64,000 bases of DNA. Origin: an uncultured Eubacteriales bacterium. Lineage in GTDB: Bacteria > Bacillota > Clostridia > Christensenellales > Aristaeellaceae. Under the pieces are notes generated by a model. The model was not told the DNA's origin and searched no databases. It saw nothing but the letters and a program-made list of their open reading frames with translations. The DNA is taken from positions 48,958 to 112,957 of the forward strand of contig OMYT01000003.1 of the NCBI GenBank assembly GCA_900315315.1, given 5' to 3'. This document shows positions 52,471 to 63,072 of this stretch, piece after piece. Each line of letters starts with the position of its first letter. The stretch's first letter is position 1. Made by a program: the position numbers and the translations under genes.

Positions 52471-53472
52471 ATGAAGATCTACGTTGACGCGATGGGAGGA
52501 GACCTGGCGCCGGAGGCGCCGGTCAAAGGCACACTGCGGGCCCTGCGTCAGTATCCCCACCTGGAAATCATCCTGGCCGGGAAACTGGACGAGGTCAAAC
52601 CCTTCCTGGGCGAGTATGACGACGTGAAGGACCGCCTGACGCTGGAAGAGGCGCCGGAGGTCATCACGAACCACGAAAGCCCCGTGATGGGCGTACGCAA
52701 AAAGGTGAACAGCGCGACGGTGCAGGGCATGCTGAAGGTGCGCAGCGGCGAGGCGGACGGCTTCGTCTCCGCGGGCTCCACGGGCGCAACGCTGGCCGGC
52801 GGCATGTTCCGTTTGGGGCGCATCCCCGGGATCGAGCGCCCGGCGCTGGCCCCCCTGATGCCCAACGGAAAGGGCCACTTCCTGCTGATCGACTGCGGGG
52901 CGAACGTGGACTGCAAGCCGGAATACCTGGTGCAGTTCGGCATCATGGGCGACGCGTACATGCGCGGCGTGATGGGAATGGAAAACCCGCGGATCGGCCT
53001 GGTGAACATCGGGGCGGAAGCCGAGAAGGGCAACCAGCTGGTGAAGGAGACCTACCCGCTGATGGAAAAGGCGCCGTACAACTTCATCGGCAACGTGGAG
53101 GCGCGGGACATTCCGCTGGACCAGGCGGACGTGTGCGTGACGGACGGCTTCGGCGGGAACCTGATTCTGAAATATACGGAAGGCCTGGCCAGCGCGCTGC
53201 TGGGGCTGATCAAGAGCGAACTGATGGCGGATTCGCGGGGCAAGGTGGCAGGGCTGATCGCGAAGCCGGCCTTCAAGCGCGTGAAGAAGGCGATGAGCTC
53301 CGACGAGATCGGCGGGGCGCCGCTGCTGGGCGTGCAGGGCGCGGTGATCAAGGCCCACGGCAGCAGCAACGATTACGCCTTCTGCAGCGCTATCGGGCAG
53401 TGCATCAGGATGATCGACGGGAAGGTCGTGCAGGCCATCGAGGAAGGCGTCGCGAAGATGCTGCAGGAATAA
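52471..53472 (+). CDS. plsX: Phosphate acyltransferase PlsX
   Basis: PlsX makes acyl-phosphate from acyl-ACP for phospholipid synthesis. The 333-residue protein has the typical start MKIYVDAMGGDLAPEAPVKG, SAGSTGATLAGGMFRLGRIPGIERPAL in the active-site region, and DGFGGNLILKYTEGLA. It lies 80 bases upstream of acpP and is followed by rnc, the common Firmicutes order plsX-acpP-rnc (without the fab genes found elsewhere). AGTGAAGCG precedes the ATG; the ribosome-binding site is weak. Confidence 0.96.
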   Translation: MKIYVDAMGGDLAPEAPVKGTLRALRQYPHLEIILAGKLDEVKPFLGEYDDVKDRLTLEEAPEVITNHESPVMGVRKKVNSATVQGMLKVRSGEADGFVSAGSTGATLAGGMFRLGRIPGIERPALAPLMPNGKGHFLLIDCGANVDCKPEYLVQFGIMGDAYMRGVMGMENPRIGLVNIGAEAEKGNQLVKETYPLMEKAPYNFIGNVEARDIPLDQADVCVTDGFGGNLILKYTEGLASALLGLIKSELMADSRGKVAGLIAKPAFKRVKKAMSSDEIGGAPLLGVQGAVIKAHGSSNDYAFCSAIGQCIRMIDGKVVQAIEEGVAKMLQE

Positions 53473-53552
53473 AAACAATTCGGAAGTCAGAAGTCGGAAT
53501 TCAGAATTCCGGGTTCATGATTCATAAATTGAAACACGAGGAGGAAGTTACC

Positions 53553-53783
53553 ATGGATTTTGAAACCGTCAAAAACATGATCGCGGAGCAGCTGAAGGTG
53601 AATCCCGCTGAGATCAAGCCCGAGAGCCGCCTGATGGAAGACCTGAAGGCTGACAGCGCCAACATCATGGTGCTGATCATGGACATGGAAGACAAGTTCG
53701 GCATCACGGTCGAGGACGACCAGATCATGAAGCTGAAGACCGTGGGCGACGTGGTGAACTACATCGCGAAGGTGAAGGGCTGA
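53553..53783 (+). CDS. acpP: Acyl carrier protein
   Basis: The 76-residue acidic protein carries acyl chains on a phosphopantetheine arm attached at Ser35, in LKADSANIMVLIMDMEDKFGI. The usual motif is DSL; this copy has DSAN, which is uncommon but keeps the modified Ser. The gene follows plsX, has a strong GAGGAGGAAG ribosome-binding site, and is 13 bases upstream of rnc. The intergenic stretch ahead of it contains a palindrome (GGAATTCAGAATTCC). Confidence 0.93.
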   Translation: MDFETVKNMIAEQLKVNPAEIKPESRLMEDLKADSANIMVLIMDMEDKFGITVEDDQIMKLKTVGDVVNYIAKVKG

Positions 53784-53796
53784 GATCCGCAGAATC

Positions 53797-54462
53797 ATGC
53801 CTGACAAAGCGACGGACAGGGTCATGCGGGCCCTGGGATATACATTCCGCGACGAGGCGCTGCTTCGCCGCGCTTTGACGCACCCTTCCGCCGGGAAGGA
53901 GGACAACCAGCGGCTGGAGTTCCTGGGGGACGCGGTGCTGCAGTTCATCATGAGCGAAAAGCTGTACGCCGCGCATCCGGAGGACAGGGAAGGCGCGCTG
54001 ACCCACCGGCGGGCGCTGCTGGTGTGCGAGGCGGCCCAGAGCCCGATCGCCCGGGAGGCGGGAATCGGCGAAGCGCTGCGGATGGACCGGGGCGAGGAGC
54101 TGACCGGCGGACGGGAGAAGCCGAGCGTCCTGTGCGACGCGATGGAAGCGGTGCTGGCGGCGGTGTATCTCGACGGCGGGATGGAAGCGGCAAAGGCCGT
54201 GGTGGAGCGCTGCTGGCCGGATGAGGACGAGGTGAGCCGCCCGCTGCAGGACGCGAAGGGCGCGCTGCAGGAGGAACTGCAGAAGCACGGAGGCGAGACG
54301 CCGACCTACGAAATCGTCGGGCAGAGCGGGCCGCCCCACGCGCCGGTGTTCCGCGCCGCGGTGTACCGCGGCGGCAGGCTGCTCGCCGAAGGCGAAGGAA
54401 AGACCAAGAAAGCCGCGGAGCAGGCAGCAGCGCTGGCTGCGTTAAAGAAGGTAAAACCTTGA
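53797..54462 (+). CDS. rnc: Ribonuclease III
   Basis: RNase III cuts double-stranded RNA, processing rRNA precursors and regulating transcripts. The 221-residue protein has the signature NQRLEFLGDAVLQ (about 42-54) and the second metal-binding helix CDAMEAVLAAVYLDGG. A C-terminal double-stranded-RNA-binding domain follows (DAKGALQEELQKHGGETPTYEIVG...GKTKKAAEQAAALAAL). The length is in the normal range. It ends next to a strong promoter for yebC that overlaps its stop codon. Confidence 0.96.
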   Translation: MPDKATDRVMRALGYTFRDEALLRRALTHPSAGKEDNQRLEFLGDAVLQFIMSEKLYAAHPEDREGALTHRRALLVCEAAQSPIAREAGIGEALRMDRGEELTGGREKPSVLCDAMEAVLAAVYLDGGMEAAKAVVERCWPDEDEVSRPLQDAKGALQEELQKHGGETPTYEIVGQSGPPHAPVFRAAVYRGGRLLAEGEGKTKKAAEQAAALAALKKVKP

Positions 54463-54488
54463 CGATGTTGATTTGTCAATGATATAAT
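54459..54488 (+). promoter_or_regulatory. Promoter of yebC
   Basis: TTGACG (54459-54464) and TATAAT (54483-54488) are separated by 18 bases. The -35 box overlaps the rnc stop codon. Confidence 0.8.
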
Positions 54489-54530
54489 GCACTGTATTTT
54501 TTGATTCAGAATCCTAACGGGAGGGATACG

Positions 54531-55277
54531 ATGTCCGGTCATTCCAAGTGGCATAATATTCAGGCGAAGAAGGGCAAGGCGGACGCGCAGCGCGGCGCCG
54601 TGTTCACCAAGATCGGCCGCGAGATTGCGATCGCGGTGCGCGAGGGCGGGGCCAACCCCGAGTCCAACGGCAAGCTGCGCGATATCATCGCGAAGGCGAA
54701 GGCCAATAACATGCCCAATGACAATATCCAGCGGAGCATCAAGAAGGCCAGCGGCGAGCTGAGCAACGTGGTGTACGAAGAGATCACCTACGAAGGCTAC
54801 GCGCCCGGCGGCGTGGCGGTCATCGTGGACTGCATCAGCGACAACCGGAACCGCACGGCCAGCGACGTGCGCCACTGCTTCGCCAAGTACGGCGGAAACC
54901 TGGGGACCACGGGAAGCGTGGGCTTCATGTTTGACGAGCGCGGCGTGCTGGTGGTCGAGAGAGCGCCCGGCAGCGACGAGGACGAGATGATGATGACTGC
55001 GCTGGACGCCGGCGCCGAAGACGTGAACGTGGAAGAGGACGTGTACGAGATCCTGACCGCGCCGAACGAGTTCAGCGCGGTGCGCGAGAAGCTCGAGCAG
55101 CAGGGCATCACCTTCCTGAGCGCGGAAGTGCAGAAGATCCCGCAGAACACGGTAGCCGTGACCGATCCGGACACGATCGTGAAGATCCAGAAGATGCTGG
55201 ATCTGCTCGAAGAGAACGACGACGTGCAGAATGTGTTCCACAACGCGGATCTGCCGGAAGAGGAAGAAGAGGAATAA
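54531..55277 (+). CDS. yebC: YebC/PmpR-family DNA-binding regulator
   Basis: The 248-residue protein belongs to the YebC family, whose members bind DNA as regulators and, as recently reported, can relieve ribosome stalling at proline-rich stretches. The start [32 protein letters not shown] is nearly invariant in the family. The ATG follows GGGAGGG. It has its own promoter and is followed by a hairpin terminator-like element, so it is likely a single-gene unit. Confidence 0.96.
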   Translation: MSGHSKWHNIQAKKGKADAQRGAVFTKIGREIAIAVREGGANPESNGKLRDIIAKAKANNMPNDNIQRSIKKASGELSNVVYEEITYEGYAPGGVAVIVDCISDNRNRTASDVRHCFAKYGGNLGTTGSVGFMFDERGVLVVERAPGSDEDEMMMTALDAGAEDVNVEEDVYEILTAPNEFSAVREKLEQQGITFLSAEVQKIPQNTVAVTDPDTIVKIQKMLDLLEENDDVQNVFHNADLPEEEEEE

Positions 55278-55293
55278 GGCAATTTTGAACGGC

Positions 55294-55320
55294 AGGGACG
55301 GTTCTTGGAACCGTCCCTTT
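55294..55320 (+). terminator. Terminator-like hairpin after yebC
   Basis: AGGGACGGTTC (55294-55304) pairs with GAACCGTCCCT (55308-55318) with a 3-base loop, followed by only TTTGTT. The stem sequence resembles that of the terminator at 34433 (GGGGACGGTT), which suggests a shared dispersed element. Confidence 0.65.
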
Positions 55321-55349
55321 GTTCCTTACGGAAAGGAGTGTGTCACACC

Positions 55350-56687
55350 ATGACGATGCTGGAGATCATTGAGAAGAAAAAGCTGGGGAAAGAACTGACG
55401 AAGGAGGAGATCACCTTCTTCGCGAAGGCGGCGGCGGAGAAAACCGTGCCGGACTACCAGCTGAGCGCCCTGCTGATGGCGATCCGGCTGAACGGGATGA
55501 GCTATCAGGAGACGACGGACCTGACCCTGGCGATGCGGGACAGCGGAGACATCGCGGATCTGAGCGGGATCCCCGGCATCAAGGTGGACAAGCACTCCAC
55601 CGGCGGCGTGGGCGACACGACGACGCTGGTGCTGGCGCCGCTGGTGGCGGCGTGCGGCGCGCCGGTGGCGAAGATGAGCGGCCGCGGCCTGGGCCATACC
55701 GGCGGAACGCTGGACAAGCTCGAGTCCATCCCGGGGATGAAAGTGACGCTGAGTGAGGAAGACTTCATCCGGCAGGTGAAGGAGATCGGCGTGGCCGTCA
55801 TCGGCCAGACGGGGCACCTGGCTCCGGCGGACAAGACCCTGTACGCCCTGCGGGACGTGACCAGCACGGTCGACTCGCTGCCGCTGATCGTCAGTTCAAT
55901 CCTGAGCAAGAAGCTGGCGGCGGGGTCGGACGCGATCGTGCTGGACGTCAAAAACGGGAGCGGCGCCATCATGCATACGGAAGAGGAAAGCATCATGCTC
56001 GCCAGGACGATGGTGGAGGTCGGCACCCTGGCCGGGAAGCCGGTCGTGGCGGTCGTGACGGGCATGGACCAGCCGCTGGGCACCCACGTGGGCAACGCAC
56101 TGGAGGTCAAGGAAGCGATCGACATCCTGAGCGGACGGGCCGGCGGGGACCTGCTGGAGGTATCGCTGACGCTGGGCGGATATATGCTGAAGCTGGCGGG
56201 AAAGGCAGAGAGCCCCGAGGCGGGCAAGGCCATGATGGCGGAGGCGGTCCGCAGCGGCGCGGGCCTGAAGAAACTGAAGGAGATGATCGCGGCGCAGGGC
56301 GGGGATTCCGCCGTGTGCGACGACGTGACGCGGCTGCCCCAGGCGAAGGTGCAGCGGAGCGTGACCTGCGGCAAAGCCGGCTATGTGCAGAAGATGGACA
56401 CGATGGCCCTGGGCCTGGCGGCGCAGGCCATGGGCGCCGGGCGGCTGAAGGTCGATGACGAGCTGGACTACAGCGTGGGGTTCGTGCTGAACGTGCGGAT
56501 CGGCGACCGGGTTGAGGAAGATACGCCCCTGTGCACGCTGCATGCCCGGAGCGAAGAAGACGCAGTGAAGGCGGAGGCGGCCGTGCGCGCGGCAATCACC
56601 ATCGGGGAGGAAGCCTGCGGCCGTGCGCCGGACTTCTATGCGATTGTGACAAAAGACGGAATCTGGAAATTGGGAGCGACTGAATGA
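55350..56687 (+). CDS. pdp: Pyrimidine-nucleoside phosphorylase
   Basis: This enzyme splits thymidine, deoxyuridine or uridine with phosphate for nucleoside salvage. The 445-residue protein has the family signature KHSTGGVGDTTTLVLAPLVAACGAPVAKMSGRGLGHTGGTLDKLESI (about 84-130). The start MLEIIEKKKLGKELTKEEI... is typical. The ATG at 55350 lies 11 bases after GAAAGGAG; the ATG two codons later is also possible. It overlaps azlC by four bases and probably forms one operon with azlCD. Thymidine-only specificity (deoA) cannot be excluded. Confidence 0.93.
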   Translation: MTMLEIIEKKKLGKELTKEEITFFAKAAAEKTVPDYQLSALLMAIRLNGMSYQETTDLTLAMRDSGDIADLSGIPGIKVDKHSTGGVGDTTTLVLAPLVAACGAPVAKMSGRGLGHTGGTLDKLESIPGMKVTLSEEDFIRQVKEIGVAVIGQTGHLAPADKTLYALRDVTSTVDSLPLIVSSILSKKLAAGSDAIVLDVKNGSGAIMHTEEESIMLARTMVEVGTLAGKPVVAVVTGMDQPLGTHVGNALEVKEAIDILSGRAGGDLLEVSLTLGGYMLKLAGKAESPEAGKAMMAEAVRSGAGLKKLKEMIAAQGGDSAVCDDVTRLPQAKVQRSVTCGKAGYVQKMDTMALGLAAQAMGAGRLKVDDELDYSVGFVLNVRIGDRVEEDTPLCTLHARSEEDAVKAEAAVRAAITIGEEACGRAPDFYAIVTKDGIWKLGATE

Positions 56688-57385
56688 GCGCAGAATTTCG
56701 GCAGGGGATCCGCCACGGGATCCCCATCGCGCTGGGATATTTGAGTGTGAGCTTCGCCTTCGGGATGAAGGCGGCCGGGGTCGGGCTGACGGTGCTGCAG
56801 GCAGTGCTGATCTCGATGACGAACCTGACCAGCGCCGGGCAGATTGCCGCGCTGCCGCTGATGGTCGGCGGGGCGTCGCTGGCGGAGATGGCGCTGACGC
56901 AGCTGACGATTAACCTGCGCTACGCGCTGATGAGCCTTTCCCTGAGCCGGAAGCTGGACGGGAGCATGGGCACGCTCCAGCGGATGATCTTCGCCTTCGC
57001 GAACACAGACGAGATTTTCGCGGTGGCCAGCGCCCAGCCGGGGAAGGTCGGAAAGAAGTACCTCTACGGGCTGATGATCACGCCGTGGATCGGCTGGAGC
57101 CTGGGGACGCTGCTGGGCAGCGCCGCGGGCACGCTGCTGCCGGAGTTTGTGCGGACGGCGCTGGGCATCGCGATCTACGGGATGTTCCTGGCGATCATCC
57201 TGCCGCCGGCGAGAAAGCTGGGGCCGGTGCGGTTTGTGGTGATGATCGCGGTGGCGCTGAGCCTCTGCTTCCGCTACATTCCGGGGCTGAACACGGTATC
57301 ATCCGGCTTTGTGATTATTATCTGCGGGGTGGTGGCGGCGGTCGCCGGGGCGCTGCTCTTCCCGATCAGGGAGGACGCCGCATGA
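56684..57385 (+). CDS. azlC: AzlC-family branched-chain amino acid exporter, large subunit
   Basis: The 233-residue membrane protein with about seven to eight helices belongs to the AzlC family. Together with AzlD it exports branched-chain amino acids. The start FRQGIRHGIPIALGYLSVSFAFGMKAAGVGLT is typical, as is TSAGQIAALPLMVGGASLAEMALTQLTINLRYALM. It overlaps the preceding phosphorylase stop (ATGA) and the following azlD start, so the three genes are translated together. The substrate is inferred from the family only. Confidence 0.92.
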   Translation: MSAEFRQGIRHGIPIALGYLSVSFAFGMKAAGVGLTVLQAVLISMTNLTSAGQIAALPLMVGGASLAEMALTQLTINLRYALMSLSLSRKLDGSMGTLQRMIFAFANTDEIFAVASAQPGKVGKKYLYGLMITPWIGWSLGTLLGSAAGTLLPEFVRTALGIAIYGMFLAIILPPARKLGPVRFVVMIAVALSLCFRYIPGLNTVSSGFVIIICGVVAAVAGALLFPIREDAA

Positions 57386-57699
57386 AATGGAGTGTGTTTC
57401 TGCCGTACCTGGCGGTGACGGCGGGGGTGACCTACCTGATCCGGATGCTGCCGCTGACGGTGTTCCGGAAGGAGATCAAGAGCCGGTTTGTCCGGTCGTT
57501 CCTGGCCTATATCCCGTACGCGGTGCTGGGCGCGATGACGTTCCCGGACGTGTTTTACTCGACGGGCGACGTGCGGACGGCGGTGTGCGGCGTCGCGGTG
57601 GCGGTGCTGCTGGCCTGGAGAGGGCGGAGCCTGCTGACGGTCGCGGTGGCCGCCTGCTGCGCGGTGGCGCTGGCGCAGGGGTTCCTGCTGCTGGTGTGA
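57382..57699 (+). CDS. azlD: AzlD-family transporter small subunit
   Basis: The 105-residue hydrophobic protein has four predicted helices and the family segment YLIRMLPLTVFRKEIKSRFVRSFLAYIPYAVLGAMTFPDVFYSTG. It starts inside the azlC stop (ATGA) and forms the usual AzlC-AzlD pair. A new promoter follows its stop codon. Confidence 0.9.
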   Translation: MKWSVFLPYLAVTAGVTYLIRMLPLTVFRKEIKSRFVRSFLAYIPYAVLGAMTFPDVFYSTGDVRTAVCGVAVAVLLAWRGRSLLTVAVAACCAVALAQGFLLLV

Positions 57700-57704
57700 T
57701 TTGC

Positions 57705-57732
57705 TTTACTTTCACCGGTTTTCGGGTATAAT
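57705..57732 (+). promoter_or_regulatory. Promoter of the ECF S-component gene
   Basis: TTTACT (57705-57710) and TATAAT (57727-57732) are separated by 16 bases. The -10 box is perfect. Confidence 0.75.
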
Positions 57733-57738
57733 AGGAGC

Positions 57739-57805
57739 ATCTGCAAAGGGCCTGTGCCGGGAGCTTCGGCCCCGGACACGAAAAGGCCGCAGAAATATCA
57801 TTTTC
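57739..57805 (+). ncRNA. Structured leader RNA candidate upstream of the ECF S component
   Basis: Between the promoter and the start codon lies a leader of about 100 bases with nested pairing. TCTGC near 57740 pairs with GCAGA near 57791. GGCCT pairs with AGGCC. An inner GC-rich stem, GTGCCGGG with CCCCGGACAC, has an AGCTTCGG loop. This could be a metabolite-sensing leader or an attenuator for a vitamin transporter. I do not match it to a known riboswitch class. Confidence 0.35.
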
Positions 57806-57839
57806 GACGGGTATCCTTTGGAACCTGAACGGAGGGAAC

Positions 57840-58448
57840 ATGACAAACAAAGCGACAAGGCGCACACGGATTGCGCGGATGACGCTGCTGGCAATGCTGG
57901 TGGCGGTTTTGGTCATTCTGGCCTTTGTGAACATCCCGATGCCGATGGGGCTCTCGATCACCTTCAACATGATCCCGGTGGCGATCGCGGCGATGGCGAT
58001 GGGCTTTCCGGGCGGGATTATCATCGGCGGGGCCTTCGGCCTGATCAGCTTCCTGCAGTGCTTCGGCATCTTCGGGACGAGCGCGCTGGGCGCGGCGCTG
58101 GTGACCTACAGCCCGGTGCTGATGTTCGTCCAGCGGGTGCTTTCCCGGGTGCTGGTGGGCGTGCTGGCGGCGCTGGTGTACAAGGCGATGTGCAGGACCA
58201 AGGCGCCGCTGTACGTCCGCGGGGCGGTGACGGGATTCGCCGCTGCGTTCTTCAATACGCTGTTTTTCATGACGCTGCTGGTGCTCCTCTTCGGGAACAC
58301 GCCGGAGCTGGCGGACAAGATCGCGGCGAAAGGCGTGATCATTTATATCATTACGAGCGTGGGCATCAACGCCGTAGTCGAAATGGTCGTGGCAGCCCTC
58401 GTAACCGGCGCCGCCGGCGTAGCCCTGAACAAAGCAAAGCTTCTGTAA
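57840..58448 (+). CDS. ECF transporter S component, probably for pantothenate
   Basis: The 202-residue membrane protein has about six helices and the pattern of ECF-type substrate-binding subunits (RIARMTLLAMLVAVLVILAFVNIPMPMGLSITFNMIPVAIAAMAMGFPGGIIIGGAFGLISF). S components bind a vitamin and share an energy-coupling module encoded elsewhere. The next gene is pantothenate kinase coaX, so pantothenate is a reasonable guess, but a dispersed repeat separates the two genes. Translation begins after GGAGGG. Confidence 0.85.
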   Translation: MTNKATRRTRIARMTLLAMLVAVLVILAFVNIPMPMGLSITFNMIPVAIAAMAMGFPGGIIIGGAFGLISFLQCFGIFGTSALGAALVTYSPVLMFVQRVLSRVLVGVLAALVYKAMCRTKAPLYVRGAVTGFAAAFFNTLFFMTLLVLLFGNTPELADKIAAKGVIIYIITSVGINAVVEMVVAALVTGAAGVALNKAKLL

Positions 58449-58450
58449 CT

Positions 58451-58570
58451 CCCGTGTCATCCCGAGGTTCGTAGCGCCCGGAAAACTGTCCAGTGGACAG
58501 TTTTCAGCGGAGAACGGGCGGCAGCCCAGTGCACGGAGTGAGTCGAGGGATCTCCCTCGCAATCAGATTC
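58451..58570. repeat. TCATCCCGAGC dispersed repeat, copy 7, with inserted hairpin
   Basis: The left part CCCGTGTCATCCCGAG and right part GAGGGATCTCCCTCGCAATC enclose an insert. Its stem is GAAAACTGTCC (58481-58491) with GGACAGTTTTC (58495-58505), inside an outer stem CGCCCG/CGGGCG. The insert flanks match those of copy 1 at 47062, but the inner stem has different bases that still pair. Confidence 0.78.
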
Positions 58571-58609
58571 AAATTACTTCCTAAATTATTTCCTAAAGGA
58601 GCCTCCACC

Positions 58610-59392
58610 ATGATCCTGACCATGGACATAGGGAACACGAACATCAAGACCGCCCTCTTCGACGGGACGGAGATGTTCAAGTACTGGCGGATGTCGACGA
58701 ACATCACCTCGACCTCGGACGAATACGGCGTCCGCCTGGCGTCGATGTTCGTCCACGAGGGCGTGCAGACGGACGTGGTGGAAGGCATCATCGTCTCGAG
58801 CGTGGTGCCGACGATCAACTACACGATCGAGCACATGTTCCTGAACTATTTCAGGAAGACGCCGCTGTTCGTGGCGCCGGGGGTGAAGACGGGGATCAAC
58901 ATCCGCTACGAAAACCCACGGGAGCTGGGCAGCGACCGGATCGCCAACGCGGTGGCTGCCTACGACGAATACGGCGGGCCGTGCATCTTCATCGACTTCG
59001 GCACGGCGACGACCTTCGGCGTGGTGGACCGGGAAGGCTCCTTCCTGGGCGGGACGATCTGCCCGGGCATCAAGCTGAGCAGCGAGGCGCTGGTGACCGG
59101 CACGGCAAAGCTGCCGCGGTTCGAGCTGGCGCGGCCGGACAACGTGATCGGCCGGACGACGCTGAGCAACCTGCAGAGCGGGATGTACTACGGGTACGTC
59201 GGCCTGGTGCGGAACATCGTGCGGAAGATCCGGCAGGAGCTGGGGGAGGACGCGCTGGTGGTCGCGACGGGCGGCATGGCCCTGATGATCGCGGAGGAGA
59301 GCAAGGTCATCGACAAGCTGGACGGCCTGCTGACGCTGAAAGGCCTGAGGCTGATCTACGAAAGAAATCGGACGGAGGATAAAGGACAATGA
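58610..59392 (+). CDS. coaX: Type III pantothenate kinase
   Basis: CoaX phosphorylates pantothenate at the start of coenzyme A synthesis. The 260-residue protein has the ATP-binding motif MDIGNTNIKTALFDG at 5-19. It also shows FIDFGTATTFGVVDREGSFLGGTICPGIKLSSEAL, which covers the phosphate-binding and substrate segments. GGAG precedes the ATG at 58610. It overlaps hom by four bases. The S component upstream probably brings in its substrate. Confidence 0.95.
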   Translation: MILTMDIGNTNIKTALFDGTEMFKYWRMSTNITSTSDEYGVRLASMFVHEGVQTDVVEGIIVSSVVPTINYTIEHMFLNYFRKTPLFVAPGVKTGINIRYENPRELGSDRIANAVAAYDEYGGPCIFIDFGTATTFGVVDREGSFLGGTICPGIKLSSEALVTGTAKLPRFELARPDNVIGRTTLSNLQSGMYYGYVGLVRNIVRKIRQELGEDALVVATGGMALMIAEESKVIDKLDGLLTLKGLRLIYERNRTEDKGQ

Positions 59393-60651
59393 AAGAAGTA
59401 GTACTGGGACTGCTGGGGCTGGGAAACATCGGAGGCGGCGTGTGGGATCTGGTCCGCGAATTCGGCGGTGAGGTCGAAAAGCGCACGGGCGTGAAACTGC
59501 GGATCAAGAAGGCGCTGGTGCTGGACGTGAAGATCCACGGAGGCAAGGAAGTGCCCGATGAGGTGCTGACGACCGAGAAAAACGACATCCTGGAAGACCC
59601 GGAAATTCAGATCGTGTGCGAATTCCTGGGCGGGGAGCAGCCGGCGGCCTCAATGATGCTGCGGGCGCTGGAAAACGGGAAGAGCGTGGTGACGGCGAAC
59701 AAGATGGCGCTTTCGCTGCACTTTGACGAACTGCGCGCGATGGCGCGGAAGACCGGCGCGGGCCTGTACTACGAGGCCAGCGTGGGCGGCGCGATCCCGA
59801 TCATCAACGCGATCCAGAGTCCGCTGATCGCGAACCACATCGAGCAGATGATGGGCATCGTGAACGGAACGACGAACTACATCCTGACGCGGATGGCGGC
59901 GGAAGGCGCCGAGTATGAAACGGTGCTGAAGGACGCGCAGCGCCTGGGTCTGGCGGAGCCGGACCCGACGGCGGACGTGGAGGGATACGACGCGGCGTAC
60001 AAGCTGAGCATCGCGGGATCGCTGGCGTTCCACAGCCGGGTGAAGGTGGAAAACGTCTACCGCGAGGGCATCACGAAGGTGAGCGCCGAGGATATCGCCT
60101 TCGGCCGGGAAATGGGCTATGTGCTGAAGCTGCTGGCCATCGGCAAGGACAACGGGGACAGCATTGAGGCGCGGGTGCATCCGGTCTTCCTGCCGGCGGA
60201 CCATCCGCTGGCGCGGGTGGACGGATCGCTGAACGCGGTCTATCTCTACGGGCACAGCTTCAAGGACATGATGCTGGAAGGCCGGGGCGCGGGGGACGCG
60301 CCGACGGCCAGCGCCATCGTGGGCGACATCATCCAGGCGGCGCAGAACGCGGTGCATCCCATGCCCTACCTGCGGGAGGATCCGCTGCCCGTGGCCGACG
60401 ACTGGCAGAGCAAGTACTTCATCCGCGTGAAGGCGAAGGACGCCCCCGGCGTGCTGGCCGAGGTGGCGGGCCTGCTGGCCGCGGAAGGAATCTCCATCAG
60501 CACGATGATGCAGAAGGGCGCCGAGCCCGGCGGAAAGGCGACGCTGATCCTGATCACCCACGTGGCGCCGGAAAAGGCCGTGCAGCGGGCGATCAAAGCG
60601 TTCAACCCCGAGATCTGCCAGGTGGAGAACATGATCCGGGTGGAAGGATAA
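59389..60651 (+). CDS. hom: Homoserine dehydrogenase with ACT domain
   Basis: This enzyme reduces aspartate semialdehyde to homoserine on the way to threonine and methionine. The 420-residue protein has the Rossmann motif LGLLGLGNIGGGVWDL. It also shows the catalytic region ANKMALSLHFDELR and GGAIPIINAIQSPLIANHIEQMMGIVNGTTNYILTRM. A C-terminal ACT domain (KYFIRVKAKDAPGVLAEVAGLLAAEGISISTM, about 343-420) probably senses threonine. It is translated together with coaX (overlap ATGA) and followed after one base by the HAD-thymidylate kinase fusion. Confidence 0.96.
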   Translation: MKEVVLGLLGLGNIGGGVWDLVREFGGEVEKRTGVKLRIKKALVLDVKIHGGKEVPDEVLTTEKNDILEDPEIQIVCEFLGGEQPAASMMLRALENGKSVVTANKMALSLHFDELRAMARKTGAGLYYEASVGGAIPIINAIQSPLIANHIEQMMGIVNGTTNYILTRMAAEGAEYETVLKDAQRLGLAEPDPTADVEGYDAAYKLSIAGSLAFHSRVKVENVYREGITKVSAEDIAFGREMGYVLKLLAIGKDNGDSIEARVHPVFLPADHPLARVDGSLNAVYLYGHSFKDMMLEGRGAGDAPTASAIVGDIIQAAQNAVHPMPYLREDPLPVADDWQSKYFIRVKAKDAPGVLAEVAGLLAAEGISISTMMQKGAEPGGKATLILITHVAPEKAVQRAIKAFNPEICQVENMIRVEG

Positions 60652-60652
60652 T

Positions 60653-63036
<2,384 letters not shown>

Positions 63037-63072
63037 ATTTGGATATTGATTCTTGATAAGGAGGAAACGGAC

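Noticed and set aside
57805-57835. TPP riboswitch-like stretch (CCTTTGGAACCTGA)
   Set aside because: Only the ACCTGA segment matches. The CTGAGA and GCGTAGGGA elements of the TPP riboswitch are absent.
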